NCBI GenBank assembly: GCA_026984275.1
Contig: JALSSM010000317.1
Coordinates: 1 to 9,817, forward strand
Direction: 5' to 3'
Source of the DNA: Gammaproteobacteria bacterium
Lineage (GTDB): Bacteria; Pseudomonadota; Gammaproteobacteria; CAJXQU01
Length of the DNA stretch: 9,817 nucleotides
Shown here: positions 1 to 7,470 of the stretch, one piece after another
How positions within the stretch are numbered: position 1 is the first letter of the stretch
Layout of the letters: every line of letters begins with the position of its first letter
Notes under the pieces: model-generated
Databases searched by the model: none
Told to the model about the DNA's origin: nothing
Seen by the model: the letters and a program-made list of their open reading frames with translations, nothing else
Position numbers and translations under genes: made by a program

Positions 1-294
1 TGTAATAATCGGCCCGAGCAAGTATAAGGACTTATTAGCTCTAGAAGGTAAGATTATTTCTTTGGCCAATAGTTTAAGCGCATCGGCTATCGGCTGTAAC
101 CAGCCTCTTGGTCCAACTCGATTTGGACCGATTCGCATTTGCATGTAACCAATAATTTTTCTTTCTGCAAATGTCAGATAAGCGACACAGCCCAAAATTG
201 GCAAAACAATCGCCACAATTTTGATCAGAATGGTCAGGATCAGAGGTATCGGTTCAGGCAACCATCCTGAGAACCACATTTGTAACGAAGCCAT
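1..294 (-). CDS. nuoH: NADH-quinone oxidoreductase subunit H (N-terminal 98 residues; runs off the window)
   Basis: NuoH is the membrane subunit of complex I that helps form the quinone chamber at the join of the peripheral and membrane arms. Only the first 98 codons are present, and the reading frame stays open to base 1. After a short N-terminus there is a hydrophobic first membrane segment at about residues 15-40. The conserved first cytoplasmic loop follows (FAERKIIGYMQMRIGPNRVG, residues 42-61), then GWLQPIADALKLLAKE at about 64-79, which is the NuoH/ND1 family signature. The ATG shares one base with the nuoG stop (TGATG), which supports the start and translational coupling. A GGAG lies about 11 bases upstream. 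The C-terminal two thirds of the protein lie outside the window. Identity is very secure. Confidence 0.96.
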   Translation of the reverse strand, partial: MASLQMWFSGWLPEPIPLILTILIKIVAIVLPILGCVAYLTFAERKIIGYMQMRIGPNRVGPRGWLQPIADALKLLAKEIILPSRANKSLYLLGPIIT

Positions 295-2663
295 CAACTG
301 ACTTTCTCCAGAATGAATTGACCTGGTTTGATACCAAAATCTGGCTCCGGTTTATATCCCCGACGCCACATAACACAACTTGTTGGCATGGTTTCATCAA
401 TCACACTCTTTAACTCGACGGATTGCTCTCCCTGTTTCACTCTGATGAGATCTCCATCGACAGTACCCAGTTTTGTGGCCAGAGCTGAATGGATATGCAG
501 CACACTTTCTTGCAGGTTCTCCATTTGCTGCAAAGCCGATGCCCGCCGCACCAATGGATCAGTAAAATAGATCGGGGTATCAAAGACGAGCTCAACTCCT
601 CGTTCTTCAGCTTTTATTTCTTTTGGGGTAAGCCATTTACGCTGATTTTCAGGTGTGACGTCTTTCACCTGATGATGGACTTCAGTGAGAACTTCTTCTG
701 AAGAATTATAATCAAACCCTTCAAGCTCAAACTGGTTACCCAGAACTCTCAGGATCTTCCACGCTGGTCGTGCTTCACCTCTTGGTTTTACTGCCCCTGA
801 GAAACTTTGCCAGGTACCTTCTGCATTAACAAATGTACCCGAAGTTTCAGCGAATAATCCCATCGGAAGCAACACATCAGCATAGGCCATCATTTTTTCA
901 GATCGAAAGCCAAAAATTGACACGACAAAATCAGCCGCATTCAATGATTGATCAGCGGCAACGGAGTTCAAACAGTCTAATTCGGGTTCGGTACCAAGAA
1001 GCACATAAGCCTTCATGCCTTGATCAAACATGGCTCTGGCATCCAGACCGGGGTGTGCTAAGGATCGTCCTCCTGCCTCTCGATGAGGTAACACGCCTGC
1101 CAGCCATGCCCCGCAAGTATTGGCTGCCTCAGGAAAATAACCCAGTTTTGCACCGCTTAATTCTGCGATCAGGCCAGCCAGTGCACGAATTTTGCTGGCA
1201 TTCGGAAAAGCAGAAGCGATGTGCCCCAGAAAAACAGCTGACTGATCGCCACTTGCTAAACGCTCTGCAATGATCGTCTGTTCTCGAGTTGGACTGGTCT
1301 CTTTCAGAAGCTCTTCAACTTCATGATCAGTGACACTCTCAATGTTGATCAATGCCTTAACAATACCAGCCAGAACCGTTTCGGTTGCTGATGGTGACTG
1401 GATCAGACGGCCGACAGCTTTCCAGTTGAATTCAAAATCAGCCGGGTTAACGACAAAAAATTCTGCTCCATGATCAACAGCTTTATGGATCCTGTAGTTC
1501 ACCAATGGTAATTCCTGACGAACATTACTGCCAATGATCAGGCCTGAGTCGAGATCTTCCAGATCAGCGATATTTTGTCCAAGCCATGGAAATACCGGCA
1601 GCTGTTCCTGATCTGTAAAATCAGCCTGCATCAAACGATGATCAATATTGTTACATGCCAGACCACGCAATAACTTCTGGAATAAATAAAGTTCTTCCAC
1701 CGTACAGGTCGGTGAAGCCAAAGCCCCGATTTGTGTACCGATGATTTTATTCAGCCCCTTCACAGTAAAATCCAGCGCGGACTCCCAGTCAGTTTCTTGC
1801 CAGTTTCCATTCACCTTGATCATGGGTTTATCCAGTCGTTTCTCGCTATTTAATCCTTCATAACTAAAACGATCACGATCAGAAATCCAGACTTCATTGA
1901 TCGCTTCATTCTCTTTTGGCACAACCCTTTTAACGGTATTTTCTTTGACATGTACATGAACATTCGATCCAACTGCATCATGTGGCGCTATGCTGTCATG
2001 TTGACGCAGTTCCCAGGCCCGAGCAGAATATCGATAAGGTTTGGAAGTCAGCGCCCCGACTGGACAGAGATCAATTATATTGCCGGACAATTCTGAACTG
2101 ATCGTTTTTTCGATATAGGTCCCGATCTGCATATCCTCACCACGTCCGGTACCTCCCATTTCACGCATACCAGCAACTTCATCACCAAAACGAACACATC
2201 GTGTACAGTGAATACAGCGCGTCATATCCGTCTGGATCAATGGCCCAATATTTTTATCTTTGACAACACGTTTTGCTTCTGAATAACGGGAGACGTCACT
2301 ACCATAACCGACCGCAAGATCCTGTAACTCACATTCACCACCCTGGTCACAGATCGGGCAATCTAATGGATGATTGATCAGCAGAAATTCCATGGTGCCT
2401 TTCTGAGCTTCTTTTGCCAGTTTCGATTTGGTAAAAACTTTCATACCATCCATAACCGGTGTTGCACAGGCCGGAACAGGTCCCCGTGCCTTTTCAACTT
2501 CCACCATACACATGCGACAGTTGGCTGCGACAGACAACTTTTTATGGTAGCAAAATCTTGGAACAGTAATCCCTGCAGTATCGGTTGCCTCGATCAACAT
2601 AGCACCCTTACGTGCCTGGATTTTTTTACCATCGACTTCAATGGTTATCGGTTGATCAGGCAT
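294..2663 (-). CDS. nuoG: NADH-quinone oxidoreductase subunit G (75-kDa iron-sulfur subunit)
   Basis: NuoG carries electrons along the peripheral arm of complex I from N3 through N1b, N4 and N5. The product is 789 residues. The N-terminal ferredoxin-like [2Fe-2S] domain has the N1b ligands Cys38, Cys49, Cys52 and Cys66. N5 is bound by His98, Cys102, Cys105 and Cys111 (motif HPLDCPICDQGGEC). N4 is bound by Cys150, Cys153, Cys156 and Cys200. A molybdopterin-oxidoreductase-like fold fills most of the rest; in this family it has lost its cofactor. The extra N7 cluster of E. coli-type NuoG is absent: there is no cysteine between residues 200 and 320, and the DAVGSNV...INEVWISDRDRF stretch resembles mitochondrial and alphaproteobacterial proteins. 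The ATG overlaps the nuoF stop by one base, with GGAGAAG upstream as ribosome binding site. The gene is intact. Confidence 0.98.
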   Translation of the reverse strand: MPDQPITIEVDGKKIQARKGAMLIEATDTAGITVPRFCYHKKLSVAANCRMCMVEVEKARGPVPACATPVMDGMKVFTKSKLAKEAQKGTMEFLLINHPLDCPICDQGGECELQDLAVGYGSDVSRYSEAKRVVKDKNIGPLIQTDMTRCIHCTRCVRFGDEVAGMREMGGTGRGEDMQIGTYIEKTISSELSGNIIDLCPVGALTSKPYRYSARAWELRQHDSIAPHDAVGSNVHVHVKENTVKRVVPKENEAINEVWISDRDRFSYEGLNSEKRLDKPMIKVNGNWQETDWESALDFTVKGLNKIIGTQIGALASPTCTVEELYLFQKLLRGLACNNIDHRLMQADFTDQEQLPVFPWLGQNIADLEDLDSGLIIGSNVRQELPLVNYRIHKAVDHGAEFFVVNPADFEFNWKAVGRLIQSPSATETVLAGIVKALINIESVTDHEVEELLKETSPTREQTIIAERLASGDQSAVFLGHIASAFPNASKIRALAGLIAELSGAKLGYFPEAANTCGAWLAGVLPHREAGGRSLAHPGLDARAMFDQGMKAYVLLGTEPELDCLNSVAADQSLNAADFVVSIFGFRSEKMMAYADVLLPMGLFAETSGTFVNAEGTWQSFSGAVKPRGEARPAWKILRVLGNQFELEGFDYNSSEEVLTEVHHQVKDVTPENQRKWLTPKEIKAEERGVELVFDTPIYFTDPLVRRASALQQMENLQESVLHIHSALATKLGTVDGDLIRVKQGEQSVELKSVIDETMPTSCVMWRRGYKPEPDFGIKPGQFILEKVS

Positions 2664-3976
2664 CAGGCAGCTTCTCCACGAACTGGTTTTACCATGCTAT
2701 GACCATGTTTTATATAGTGCTCAAACTCAGGCATAAAGTGTTTCAACATTCCCTGGACAGGCATGGCAGCAGCATCACCCAATGCACAGATTGTTCGACC
2801 TGCGATTTTACCTGCAATATCTTCCAGTTTTTCCAGATCATCCGGTTGCCCCTTTCCTTCGACTATGCGGGTCAGCATTCTGTATAACCAGCCTGTTCCT
2901 TCTCGACAAGGCGTACATTGACCACATGACTCGGCATAATAAAAACGAGATAGTCTTTGTAATACTTTAACCATATCGGTTGTATCATCCATGACGATCA
3001 TCGCACCGGAACCCAGCATTGAACCCGCCTTCGAAATAGAATCATAATCCATCTCTGTTTCCATCATGATTTCTGCAGGAACAACCGGTACTGAGGAGCC
3101 GCCTGGGATAACAGCCTTTAATGTTCGCCCTTCACGCATCCCACCGGCCAGTTCAAGCAAGTCTTTAAACGGAATCCCCATAGGCACCTCATAATTCCCT
3201 GGTTTGGTGATATGGCCACTCACTGAGAAAATTTTAGTACCTCCATTGTTTGGTTTTCCCATATCGGCAAACCACTGCGGTCCTTTCCGTAATATCGTTG
3301 GAACTGAAGCCAATGATTCAGTATTGTTGATCGTTGAAGGTCGTCCATATAGACCATAACCAGCTGGAAATGGTGGTTTAAAGCGGGGCTGTCCTTTCTT
3401 GCCTTCCAGCGATTCCAGCAAAGCCGTTTCTTCACCACAGATATAGGCTCCTGCACCTAACACTGGATAAAGATCAAAATCAATACCGCTTCCTTTCAGA
3501 TTCTTGCCTAAAAGACCATACTTGTAGGCTTGCCGAACTGCTTTCTCAAAACGTTTATAAGGTTCATCCATGAACTCGCCACGCATGTAGTTATATCCAA
3601 CTGTCGCGCTGATGGCATAACCTGCAATGGCCATACCTTCAACTAACGCATGTGGATTAAATCGTAGAATATCTCGATCCTTACAGGTTCCAGGTTCGCT
3701 TTCATCCGAGTTGCAAATAATATAATTCTGGCCACCGACTCTTGGCATAAAACTCCACTTCACACCGGTTGGAAATCCAGCACCACCGCGTCCACGCAAA
3801 CCAGAAGTTTTTATGTCTTCAATGATCTGCTCAGGTGGTATTTTCTCATCCAGAATTTTATTCCATGCTTCATAACCACCCAGGAAAAAATAATTCTCCA
3901 ATAACCATGGTTCATCAAACTGCAAAGTTTCATAGCAGGTCTGGTTAAGCTCAATGTTATTGACTTCACTACTCAT
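2663..3976 (-). CDS. nuoF: NADH-quinone oxidoreductase subunit F (NADH- and FMN-binding 51-kDa subunit)
   Basis: NuoF is the electron entry subunit of complex I. It binds NADH and FMN and passes electrons to the N3 [4Fe-4S] cluster. The product is 437 residues, normal for the family. The glycine-rich nucleotide-binding motif GLRGRGGAGFPTGVKW spans residues 59-74. The flavin-contacting region includes SDESEPGTCKDR (90-101) and GAGAYICGEETALLESLEG (174-192). N3 ligands are Cys351, Cys354 and Cys357 in ESCGQCTPCREG, plus Cys397 in TICALG. The ATG lies inside the end of nuoE (8-base overlap). The Shine-Dalgarno sequence is weak there, so reinitiation after nuoE probably matters. Neighbours nuoE and nuoG complete the dehydrogenase module. 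Nothing is missing or unusual. Confidence 0.98.
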   Translation of the reverse strand: MSSEVNNIELNQTCYETLQFDEPWLLENYFFLGGYEAWNKILDEKIPPEQIIEDIKTSGLRGRGGAGFPTGVKWSFMPRVGGQNYIICNSDESEPGTCKDRDILRFNPHALVEGMAIAGYAISATVGYNYMRGEFMDEPYKRFEKAVRQAYKYGLLGKNLKGSGIDFDLYPVLGAGAYICGEETALLESLEGKKGQPRFKPPFPAGYGLYGRPSTINNTESLASVPTILRKGPQWFADMGKPNNGGTKIFSVSGHITKPGNYEVPMGIPFKDLLELAGGMREGRTLKAVIPGGSSVPVVPAEIMMETEMDYDSISKAGSMLGSGAMIVMDDTTDMVKVLQRLSRFYYAESCGQCTPCREGTGWLYRMLTRIVEGKGQPDDLEKLEDIAGKIAGRTICALGDAAAMPVQGMLKHFMPEFEHYIKHGHSMVKPVRGEAA

Positions 3977-4463
3977 CTTTCAACTTATCCAGAATCTCAT
4001 CAACTTTCTCGATTGTCAGATTTTCATAATAAATGTGATCGATCATCATCATCGGGGCGCCACAACAGGCGGCCAGACATTCTTCCTCTCTTTTAAGATA
4101 AAACTGGCCATCTTCTGTACTTTCCCCGATTTTTATACCTAATTTTTTTTCGATATGCTCGATCAGATCATCCGCACCATTCAACATGCAGGAAATATTG
4201 TTGCACACGGAAATACTGTGTCGGCCAACGGGTTCCGTTTCCAGCATGGAATAAAAACTTGCTATTTCATAAACGGCAATCTTTGGCATCTCAAGATAAT
4301 CCGCCACGGCATCCATAAGTTCTATGGTCAGAAAACCATTATTTTCATGTTGCACTTCCCGCAGTGCTCCCAACACAGCAGATTGCTTTTGATCGGCCGG
4401 GAATTTTTCCAGCCAGCCATCGATCACTTCGATTGCGTGTGTAGACAGAACTGAAGCCGTCAT
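3969..4463 (-). CDS. nuoE: NADH-quinone oxidoreductase subunit E (24-kDa, 2Fe-2S N1a subunit)
   Basis: NuoE is the small thioredoxin-like iron-sulfur subunit of the NADH dehydrogenase module. It holds the N1a [2Fe-2S] cluster near FMN. The product is 164 residues, the family's usual length. The N-terminal helical part includes the conserved ALREVQHENNGFL stretch (33-45) and VYEIASFYSMLE (64-75). N1a ligands are visible as Cys87 and Cys92 (CNNISC) and Cys129 and Cys133 (ECLAACCGAP), matching the C-x4-C plus C-x3-C pattern. The start ATG overlaps the nuoD stop in an ATGA arrangement. A strong GGGGAG lies 8 bases upstream (4472-4477), so this start is well supported. Confidence 0.97.
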   Translation of the reverse strand: MTASVLSTHAIEVIDGWLEKFPADQKQSAVLGALREVQHENNGFLTIELMDAVADYLEMPKIAVYEIASFYSMLETEPVGRHSISVCNNISCMLNGADDLIEHIEKKLGIKIGESTEDGQFYLKREEECLAACCGAPMMMIDHIYYENLTIEKVDEILDKLKDE

Positions 4464-5713
4464 CGATCAATCTCCCCGAACACAATATCTTGCGTACCAA
4501 TGACAGTCACAACATCAGCCAGCATATGACCTTTAACCATTTCGTTGATCGCTGAAAGATGTGCAAAACCTGCCGCCCGGATCTTGACACGGTACGGCTT
4601 ATTCGCCCCATCAGAGATCAGATAGATCCCGAATTCTCCTTTAGGGTGTTCAACCGCTGAGTAAACTTCACCCGCTGGAACGCAATAACCTTCGGTGAAC
4701 AGTTTAAAATGATGGATCAGCGCTTCCATATCTTCTTTCATATCTTCGCGTTTCGGTGGATTCAGTTTATGATCATCAAGCATGACGGAGCCTGGATTCT
4801 TTCGTAGCCAGTCCACACACTGTCTGAGAATCCGGTTTGACTGACGCATCTCTTCAACACGTACCAGATAACGATCGTAACAGTCTCCATTTGTACCTAC
4901 GGGGATATCAAAATCCAGTTGATTATAAACTTCATAGGGTTGTTTTTTGCGCAGATCCCATTCTATGCCTGACCCTCTAAGCATGGGTCCTGAAAAACCC
5001 ATTTGTTTTGCACGCTCAGGACTGACAACACCAATATCAACCGTCCTTTGTTTCCAGATCCTGTTATCCGTTAACAGAGTTTCGTATTCATCAACACAAG
5101 ACGGAAAACGTTTAACAAAGTCATCAATAAAATCCAGCAAGCTGCCCTGTCTGTTTTCATTCAGCTGTTTAACCCGACGTTTACCTTTCCACTTCGAGAC
5201 TTCATATTGCGGCATGGAATCCGGGAGATCGCGATAGACACCGCCGGGTCGATAATAGGTTGCATGCATACGTGTACCAGAGACAGCTTCATAACAATCC
5301 ATCAGGTCTTCACGTTCACGGAAACAATAAAGAAACATCGTCATCGCACCAACATCCAGAGCGTGTGTACCGAGCCACATCAGGTGATTCAGTATGCGGG
5401 TTATCTCATCGAACATAACGCGAATATATTGGGCACGGACAGGTGCCTCAATACCGATCAGCTTCTCGATGGCATTAACGTAAGCATGCTCATTACACAT
5501 CATGGAAACGTAATCCAGTCGATCCATGTAACCGATGCTTTGGTTGTAGGGTTTGCTCTCAGCGAGCTTTTCTGTTCCACGGTGTAAAAGACCTACGTGT
5601 GGATCAGCACGTTCTATAACCTCGCCATCCATTTCCAAAATCAGACGTAATACACCATGTGCTGCGGGATGTTGAGGTCCGAAATTCAAGGTCATGTTTT
5701 TGATTTCAGGCAT
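4460..5713 (-). CDS. nuoD: NADH-quinone oxidoreductase subunit D (49-kDa quinone-site subunit)
   Basis: NuoD forms most of the ubiquinone-binding pocket of complex I together with NuoB and NuoH. It descends from the large subunit of NiFe hydrogenases. I start it at 5713 (MPEIKNMTLNFGPQHP), giving 417 residues, the family's usual size. The open frame extends 14 codons further upstream, to 5755, but that ATG has no good ribosome binding site and lies within nuoC. The 5713 start has GAGGG 8 bases before it. The family signature HRGTEKLAE is at residues 44-52. His19 (in GPQHPAAHG) and Tyr68 (in RLDYVS) align with the quinone-binding His38 and Tyr87 of Thermus Nqo4. The C-terminus GEIDR is typical. 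NuoD is not fused to NuoC, unlike in E. coli. Confidence 0.97.
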   Translation of the reverse strand: MPEIKNMTLNFGPQHPAAHGVLRLILEMDGEVIERADPHVGLLHRGTEKLAESKPYNQSIGYMDRLDYVSMMCNEHAYVNAIEKLIGIEAPVRAQYIRVMFDEITRILNHLMWLGTHALDVGAMTMFLYCFREREDLMDCYEAVSGTRMHATYYRPGGVYRDLPDSMPQYEVSKWKGKRRVKQLNENRQGSLLDFIDDFVKRFPSCVDEYETLLTDNRIWKQRTVDIGVVSPERAKQMGFSGPMLRGSGIEWDLRKKQPYEVYNQLDFDIPVGTNGDCYDRYLVRVEEMRQSNRILRQCVDWLRKNPGSVMLDDHKLNPPKREDMKEDMEALIHHFKLFTEGYCVPAGEVYSAVEHPKGEFGIYLISDGANKPYRVKIRAAGFAHLSAINEMVKGHMLADVVTVIGTQDIVFGEIDR

Positions 5714-6413
5714 GATCAGAACCCTCAATCTCGGGAGAACCAAATCGTCCATCATCTCTGATCACACGTGGAACCAGAACCCGGTTTTCTATGGTGACGG
5801 GTTGATAGATCACCCGACCTTTTTCTTCGTCATAACGTACTTCCACATTGCCTTCCAGTGGAAAATCCTTACGGAATGGATGACCAATGAAACCATAGTC
5901 TGTCAGAATACGTCGCAAATCCGGATGCCCATCAAACAGGACACCAAACAGATCAAATGCTTCCCTTTCATACCAGTCAGCCGAATTCCAGATTGAGACA
6001 ACTGAAGGTATGACAGGAGGTTCTCCGTCAGCAAAAACTCGCAAACGCAAACGTTGATTATTTTTTAGCGATAACAGTTGGTAAATGATGGCAAATCGCT
6101 TATCTATAGCCTGACTTGCAATCTTCAATGCATGAGATTCCACAGCCCGGCTGAAACCTGAGCTAGTGGCTGTTTGCGTCTGCCAGTCAACTTCTCCATA
6201 GGCAGAATAATCAACACCACATAAATCCATTAACTGATCAAAAGCAAATTCTTCCTCAGCACGTAAAGCCGTAGCAACCTCGATCAGTGCGTCAGCCGGA
6301 ATATTCATGATGATCTGATCAACGATTATTTCACAATGGCCCGTGACCTCAGAGAAACGTTCCTCAAGGCGAGCACAAAGATTATCAACAGCGGGATCAA
6401 TTCCGTGGATCAT
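5706..6413 (-). CDS. nuoC: NADH-quinone oxidoreductase subunit C (30-kDa subunit)
   Basis: NuoC is a cofactor-free structural subunit of the connecting module of complex I that contacts NuoD and NuoB. The product is 235 residues. The 30-kDa subunit signature is clear at about residues 148-187: YEREAFDLFGVLFDGHPDLR followed by RILTDYGFIGHPFRKDFPLEG. The region before it (about 20-135) is the usual alpha/beta domain of the family. The C-terminal tail has YQPVTIENRVLVPRVIRDDG, common in proteobacterial NuoC. The ATG overlaps the nuoB stop by four bases (ATGA). The Shine-Dalgarno sequence is weak, which fits translational coupling. The end of the gene overlaps nuoD by 8 bases. There is no fusion to NuoD. 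Confidence 0.97.
   Translation of the reverse strand: MIHGIDPAVDNLCARLEERFSEVTGHCEIIVDQIIMNIPADALIEVATALRAEEEFAFDQLMDLCGVDYSAYGEVDWQTQTATSSGFSRAVESHALKIASQAIDKRFAIIYQLLSLKNNQRLRLRVFADGEPPVIPSVVSIWNSADWYEREAFDLFGVLFDGHPDLRRILTDYGFIGHPFRKDFPLEGNVEVRYDEEKGRVIYQPVTIENRVLVPRVIRDDGRFGSPEIEGSDHA
5722..5726 (-). promoter_or_regulatory. Shine-Dalgarno site that fixes the nuoD start
   Basis: GAGGG on the minus strand, 8 bases before the ATG at 5713. It lies inside the last codons of nuoC. No comparable site precedes the upstream in-frame ATGs at 5755/5752, so it decides in favour of the 417-residue NuoD. Confidence 0.75.
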
Positions 6414-6910
6414 TGTGAGTTGTCTTCTATTGACGGTCGGGCAATGGTGTTTGTCCGTTTAATTTTTTTCTGTAATTGGATAATCCCATATAGCAAGGCT
6501 TCAGCCGTTGGAGGACAACCCGGCACATAAACATCAACGGGAACGATGCGATCACAACCACGAACGACAGAATAGGAATAGTGGTAATAACCACCACCAT
6601 TGGCACAGGAACCCATTGAGATCACCCAGCGTGGTTCGGCCATTTGATCATAAACTTTACGCAGAGCCGGAGCCATTTTATTCACCAGTGTTCCTGCAAC
6701 GATCATCAAATCTGACTGCCGTGGACTGGGCCGGAATACAACACCAAAACGATCCATGTCATAACGGGAAGCACCCGCCTGCATCATTTCTACGGCACAA
6801 CAGGCAAGTCCGAATGTCATGGGCCATAAGGATCCGGTACGAGCCCAGTTGACAACGTTATCCACCGATGTGGTGACAAAACCTTTTTCAAGAACACCTT
6901 CTATTCCCAT
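6410..6910 (-). CDS. nuoB: NADH-quinone oxidoreductase subunit B (N2 cluster, 20-kDa subunit)
   Basis: NuoB binds N2, the terminal [4Fe-4S] cluster that reduces quinone. With the start at 6910 (MGIEGVLEKGFVTTS) the product is 166 residues. An in-frame ATG at 6931 would add seven residues (MEKRSTG), but it has no ribosome binding site. The 6910 ATG has AGGAG seven bases upstream. The N2 ligands are the hallmark tandem Cys37-Cys38 (FGLACCAVEMM), Cys102 (MGSCANGGGYY) and Cys132 (VPGCPPTAEAL). The segment FRPSPRQSDLMIVAGT (59-74) is also strongly conserved in the family. The gene overlaps the end of nuoA by 10 bases and nuoC by 4. The product sits at the interface with NuoD and NuoH. Confidence 0.97.
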   Translation of the reverse strand: MGIEGVLEKGFVTTSVDNVVNWARTGSLWPMTFGLACCAVEMMQAGASRYDMDRFGVVFRPSPRQSDLMIVAGTLVNKMAPALRKVYDQMAEPRWVISMGSCANGGGYYHYSYSVVRGCDRIVPVDVYVPGCPPTAEALLYGIIQLQKKIKRTNTIARPSIEDNSQ

Positions 6911-7257
6911 TCCAGTGCTCCTTTTTTCCATTCGTAAATAAAACCGATCACCAGAATACCGAGAAAGATCATCATGGCCGTAAATCCAAACATACCTAAC
7001 TCATCCAGCACCGTCGCCCACGGAAACAAAAAAGCAATTTCCAGATCAAAAATAATAAACAGAATTGCAACCAGGTAATAACGGACATCAAACTTCATTC
7101 GGGCATCTTCAAAAGCCTCAAAACCGCATTCATAGGGAGAGTTTTTTTCTTCATCTGGCCGGGTAGGACTGATCAAATGACCAAGGACAAGTGAAATAAT
7201 ACCAATGGCGGTTGAAACACCGAGAAAGATTAACACTGGTATGTACTGTTCTAACAT
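6901..7257 (-). CDS. nuoA: NADH-quinone oxidoreductase subunit A
   Basis: NuoA is a small membrane subunit of complex I next to NuoH and the quinone site. From the ATG at 7257 (MLEQYIPVLIFLG) it has 118 residues, the usual length. The same frame is open to an ATG at 7335. Those 26 extra residues are not typical of the family and would overlap the likely promoter, so I reject that start. Three membrane segments are visible at about residues 7-28, 61-83 and 90-110. The loop between the first two carries the conserved PYECGFE (41-47). The acidic pair in FDLEIAFLFPW (Asp71, Glu73) corresponds to functionally important residues in E. coli NuoA. There is no clear Shine-Dalgarno sequence before 7257, which leaves slight doubt about the exact start. 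Confidence 0.95.
   Translation of the reverse strand: MLEQYIPVLIFLGVSTAIGIISLVLGHLISPTRPDEEKNSPYECGFEAFEDARMKFDVRYYLVAILFIIFDLEIAFLFPWATVLDELGMFGFTAMMIFLGILVIGFIYEWKKGALEWE
6918..6922 (-). promoter_or_regulatory. Shine-Dalgarno site that fixes the nuoB start
   Basis: AGGAG on the minus strand, seven bases before the ATG at 6910 and inside the 3' end of nuoA. It lies downstream of the alternative ATG at 6931, so it can only serve the shorter NuoB. Confidence 0.85.
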
Positions 7258-7300
7258 AGTTTTGGACACACTTATAGTGAATACCGGATCCGCTACACAT

Positions 7301-7329
7301 ATATTATGCAGCATAATCATCTGTAACAA
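7301..7329 (-). promoter_or_regulatory. Putative sigma70-type promoter of the nuo operon
   Basis: On the minus strand, TTGTTA (7329-7324) and TAATAT (7306-7301) are separated by 17 bases, between the tRNA and nuoA. An overlapping CATAAT (7308-7303) would match the -10 consensus better but gives only a 15-base spacer. Transcription would start near 7294, leaving a leader of about 37 bases. Within it is the palindrome CGGATCCG (7285-7292) and a small inverted repeat (CACT-3-AGTG, 7269-7279). This is inferred from the sequence pattern only. Confidence 0.4.
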
Positions 7330-7366
7330 TATCATACAATGAAACAGTGATATGCACCTTAAGAAA

Positions 7367-7451
7367 TGGTGCCGATGGCCGGAGTCGAACCGGCACGGCT
7401 TACGCCACTACCCCCTCAAGATAGCGTGTCTACCAATTCCACCACATCGGC
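7367..7451 (-). tRNA. tRNA-Leu, anticodon GAG
   Basis: The 85-base gene folds as a type II (long variable arm) tRNA. The acceptor stem GCCGATG pairs fully with CATCGGC, followed by discriminator A and an encoded CCA. The D arm is GTGGAATTGGTAGACAC-like. The anticodon arm CTATC-TTGAGGG-GGTAG has one T-G wobble and reads GAG (7417-7415), for CUU/CUC leucine codons. The variable arm has a 3-bp stem (GGC-GTAA-GCC). The T arm GCCGG-TTCGACT-CCGGC is perfect. It closely resembles E. coli tRNA-Leu(GAG). It sits 19 bases after the secG stop with no obvious promoter of its own, so it is probably cut from the tpiA-secG transcript. Confidence 0.97.
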
Positions 7452-7470
7452 TAATTCTTTATCTACTTTT

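Noticed and set aside
833..1273. 146-codon open frame on the plus strand
   Set aside because: It lies wholly antisense to the well-supported nuoG. It has no recognisable domain and its composition is that of a reverse-complement shadow.
5207..5587. 126-codon open frame on the plus strand
   Set aside because: It is antisense to conserved nuoD sequence, and its translation shows no family features.
5714..5755. Longer nuoD starting at 5755
   Set aside because: It lacks a good ribosome binding site and gives a non-conserved N-terminus. The 417-residue form starts with the typical MPEIKNMTLNFGPQHP and has GAGGG at proper spacing.
6508..6852. 114-codon open frame on the plus strand
   Set aside because: It is antisense to the nuoB cluster-binding region. 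The histidine- and arginine-rich translation is typical of a shadow frame.
6911..6931. Longer nuoB starting at 6931
   Set aside because: The AGGAG site lies inside the extra seven codons and is correctly spaced for the 6910 start.
7258..7335. Longer nuoA starting at 7335
   Set aside because: The 26 extra residues are not typical of NuoA, overlap the probable promoter and have no ribosome binding site. The 118-residue form matches the family length.
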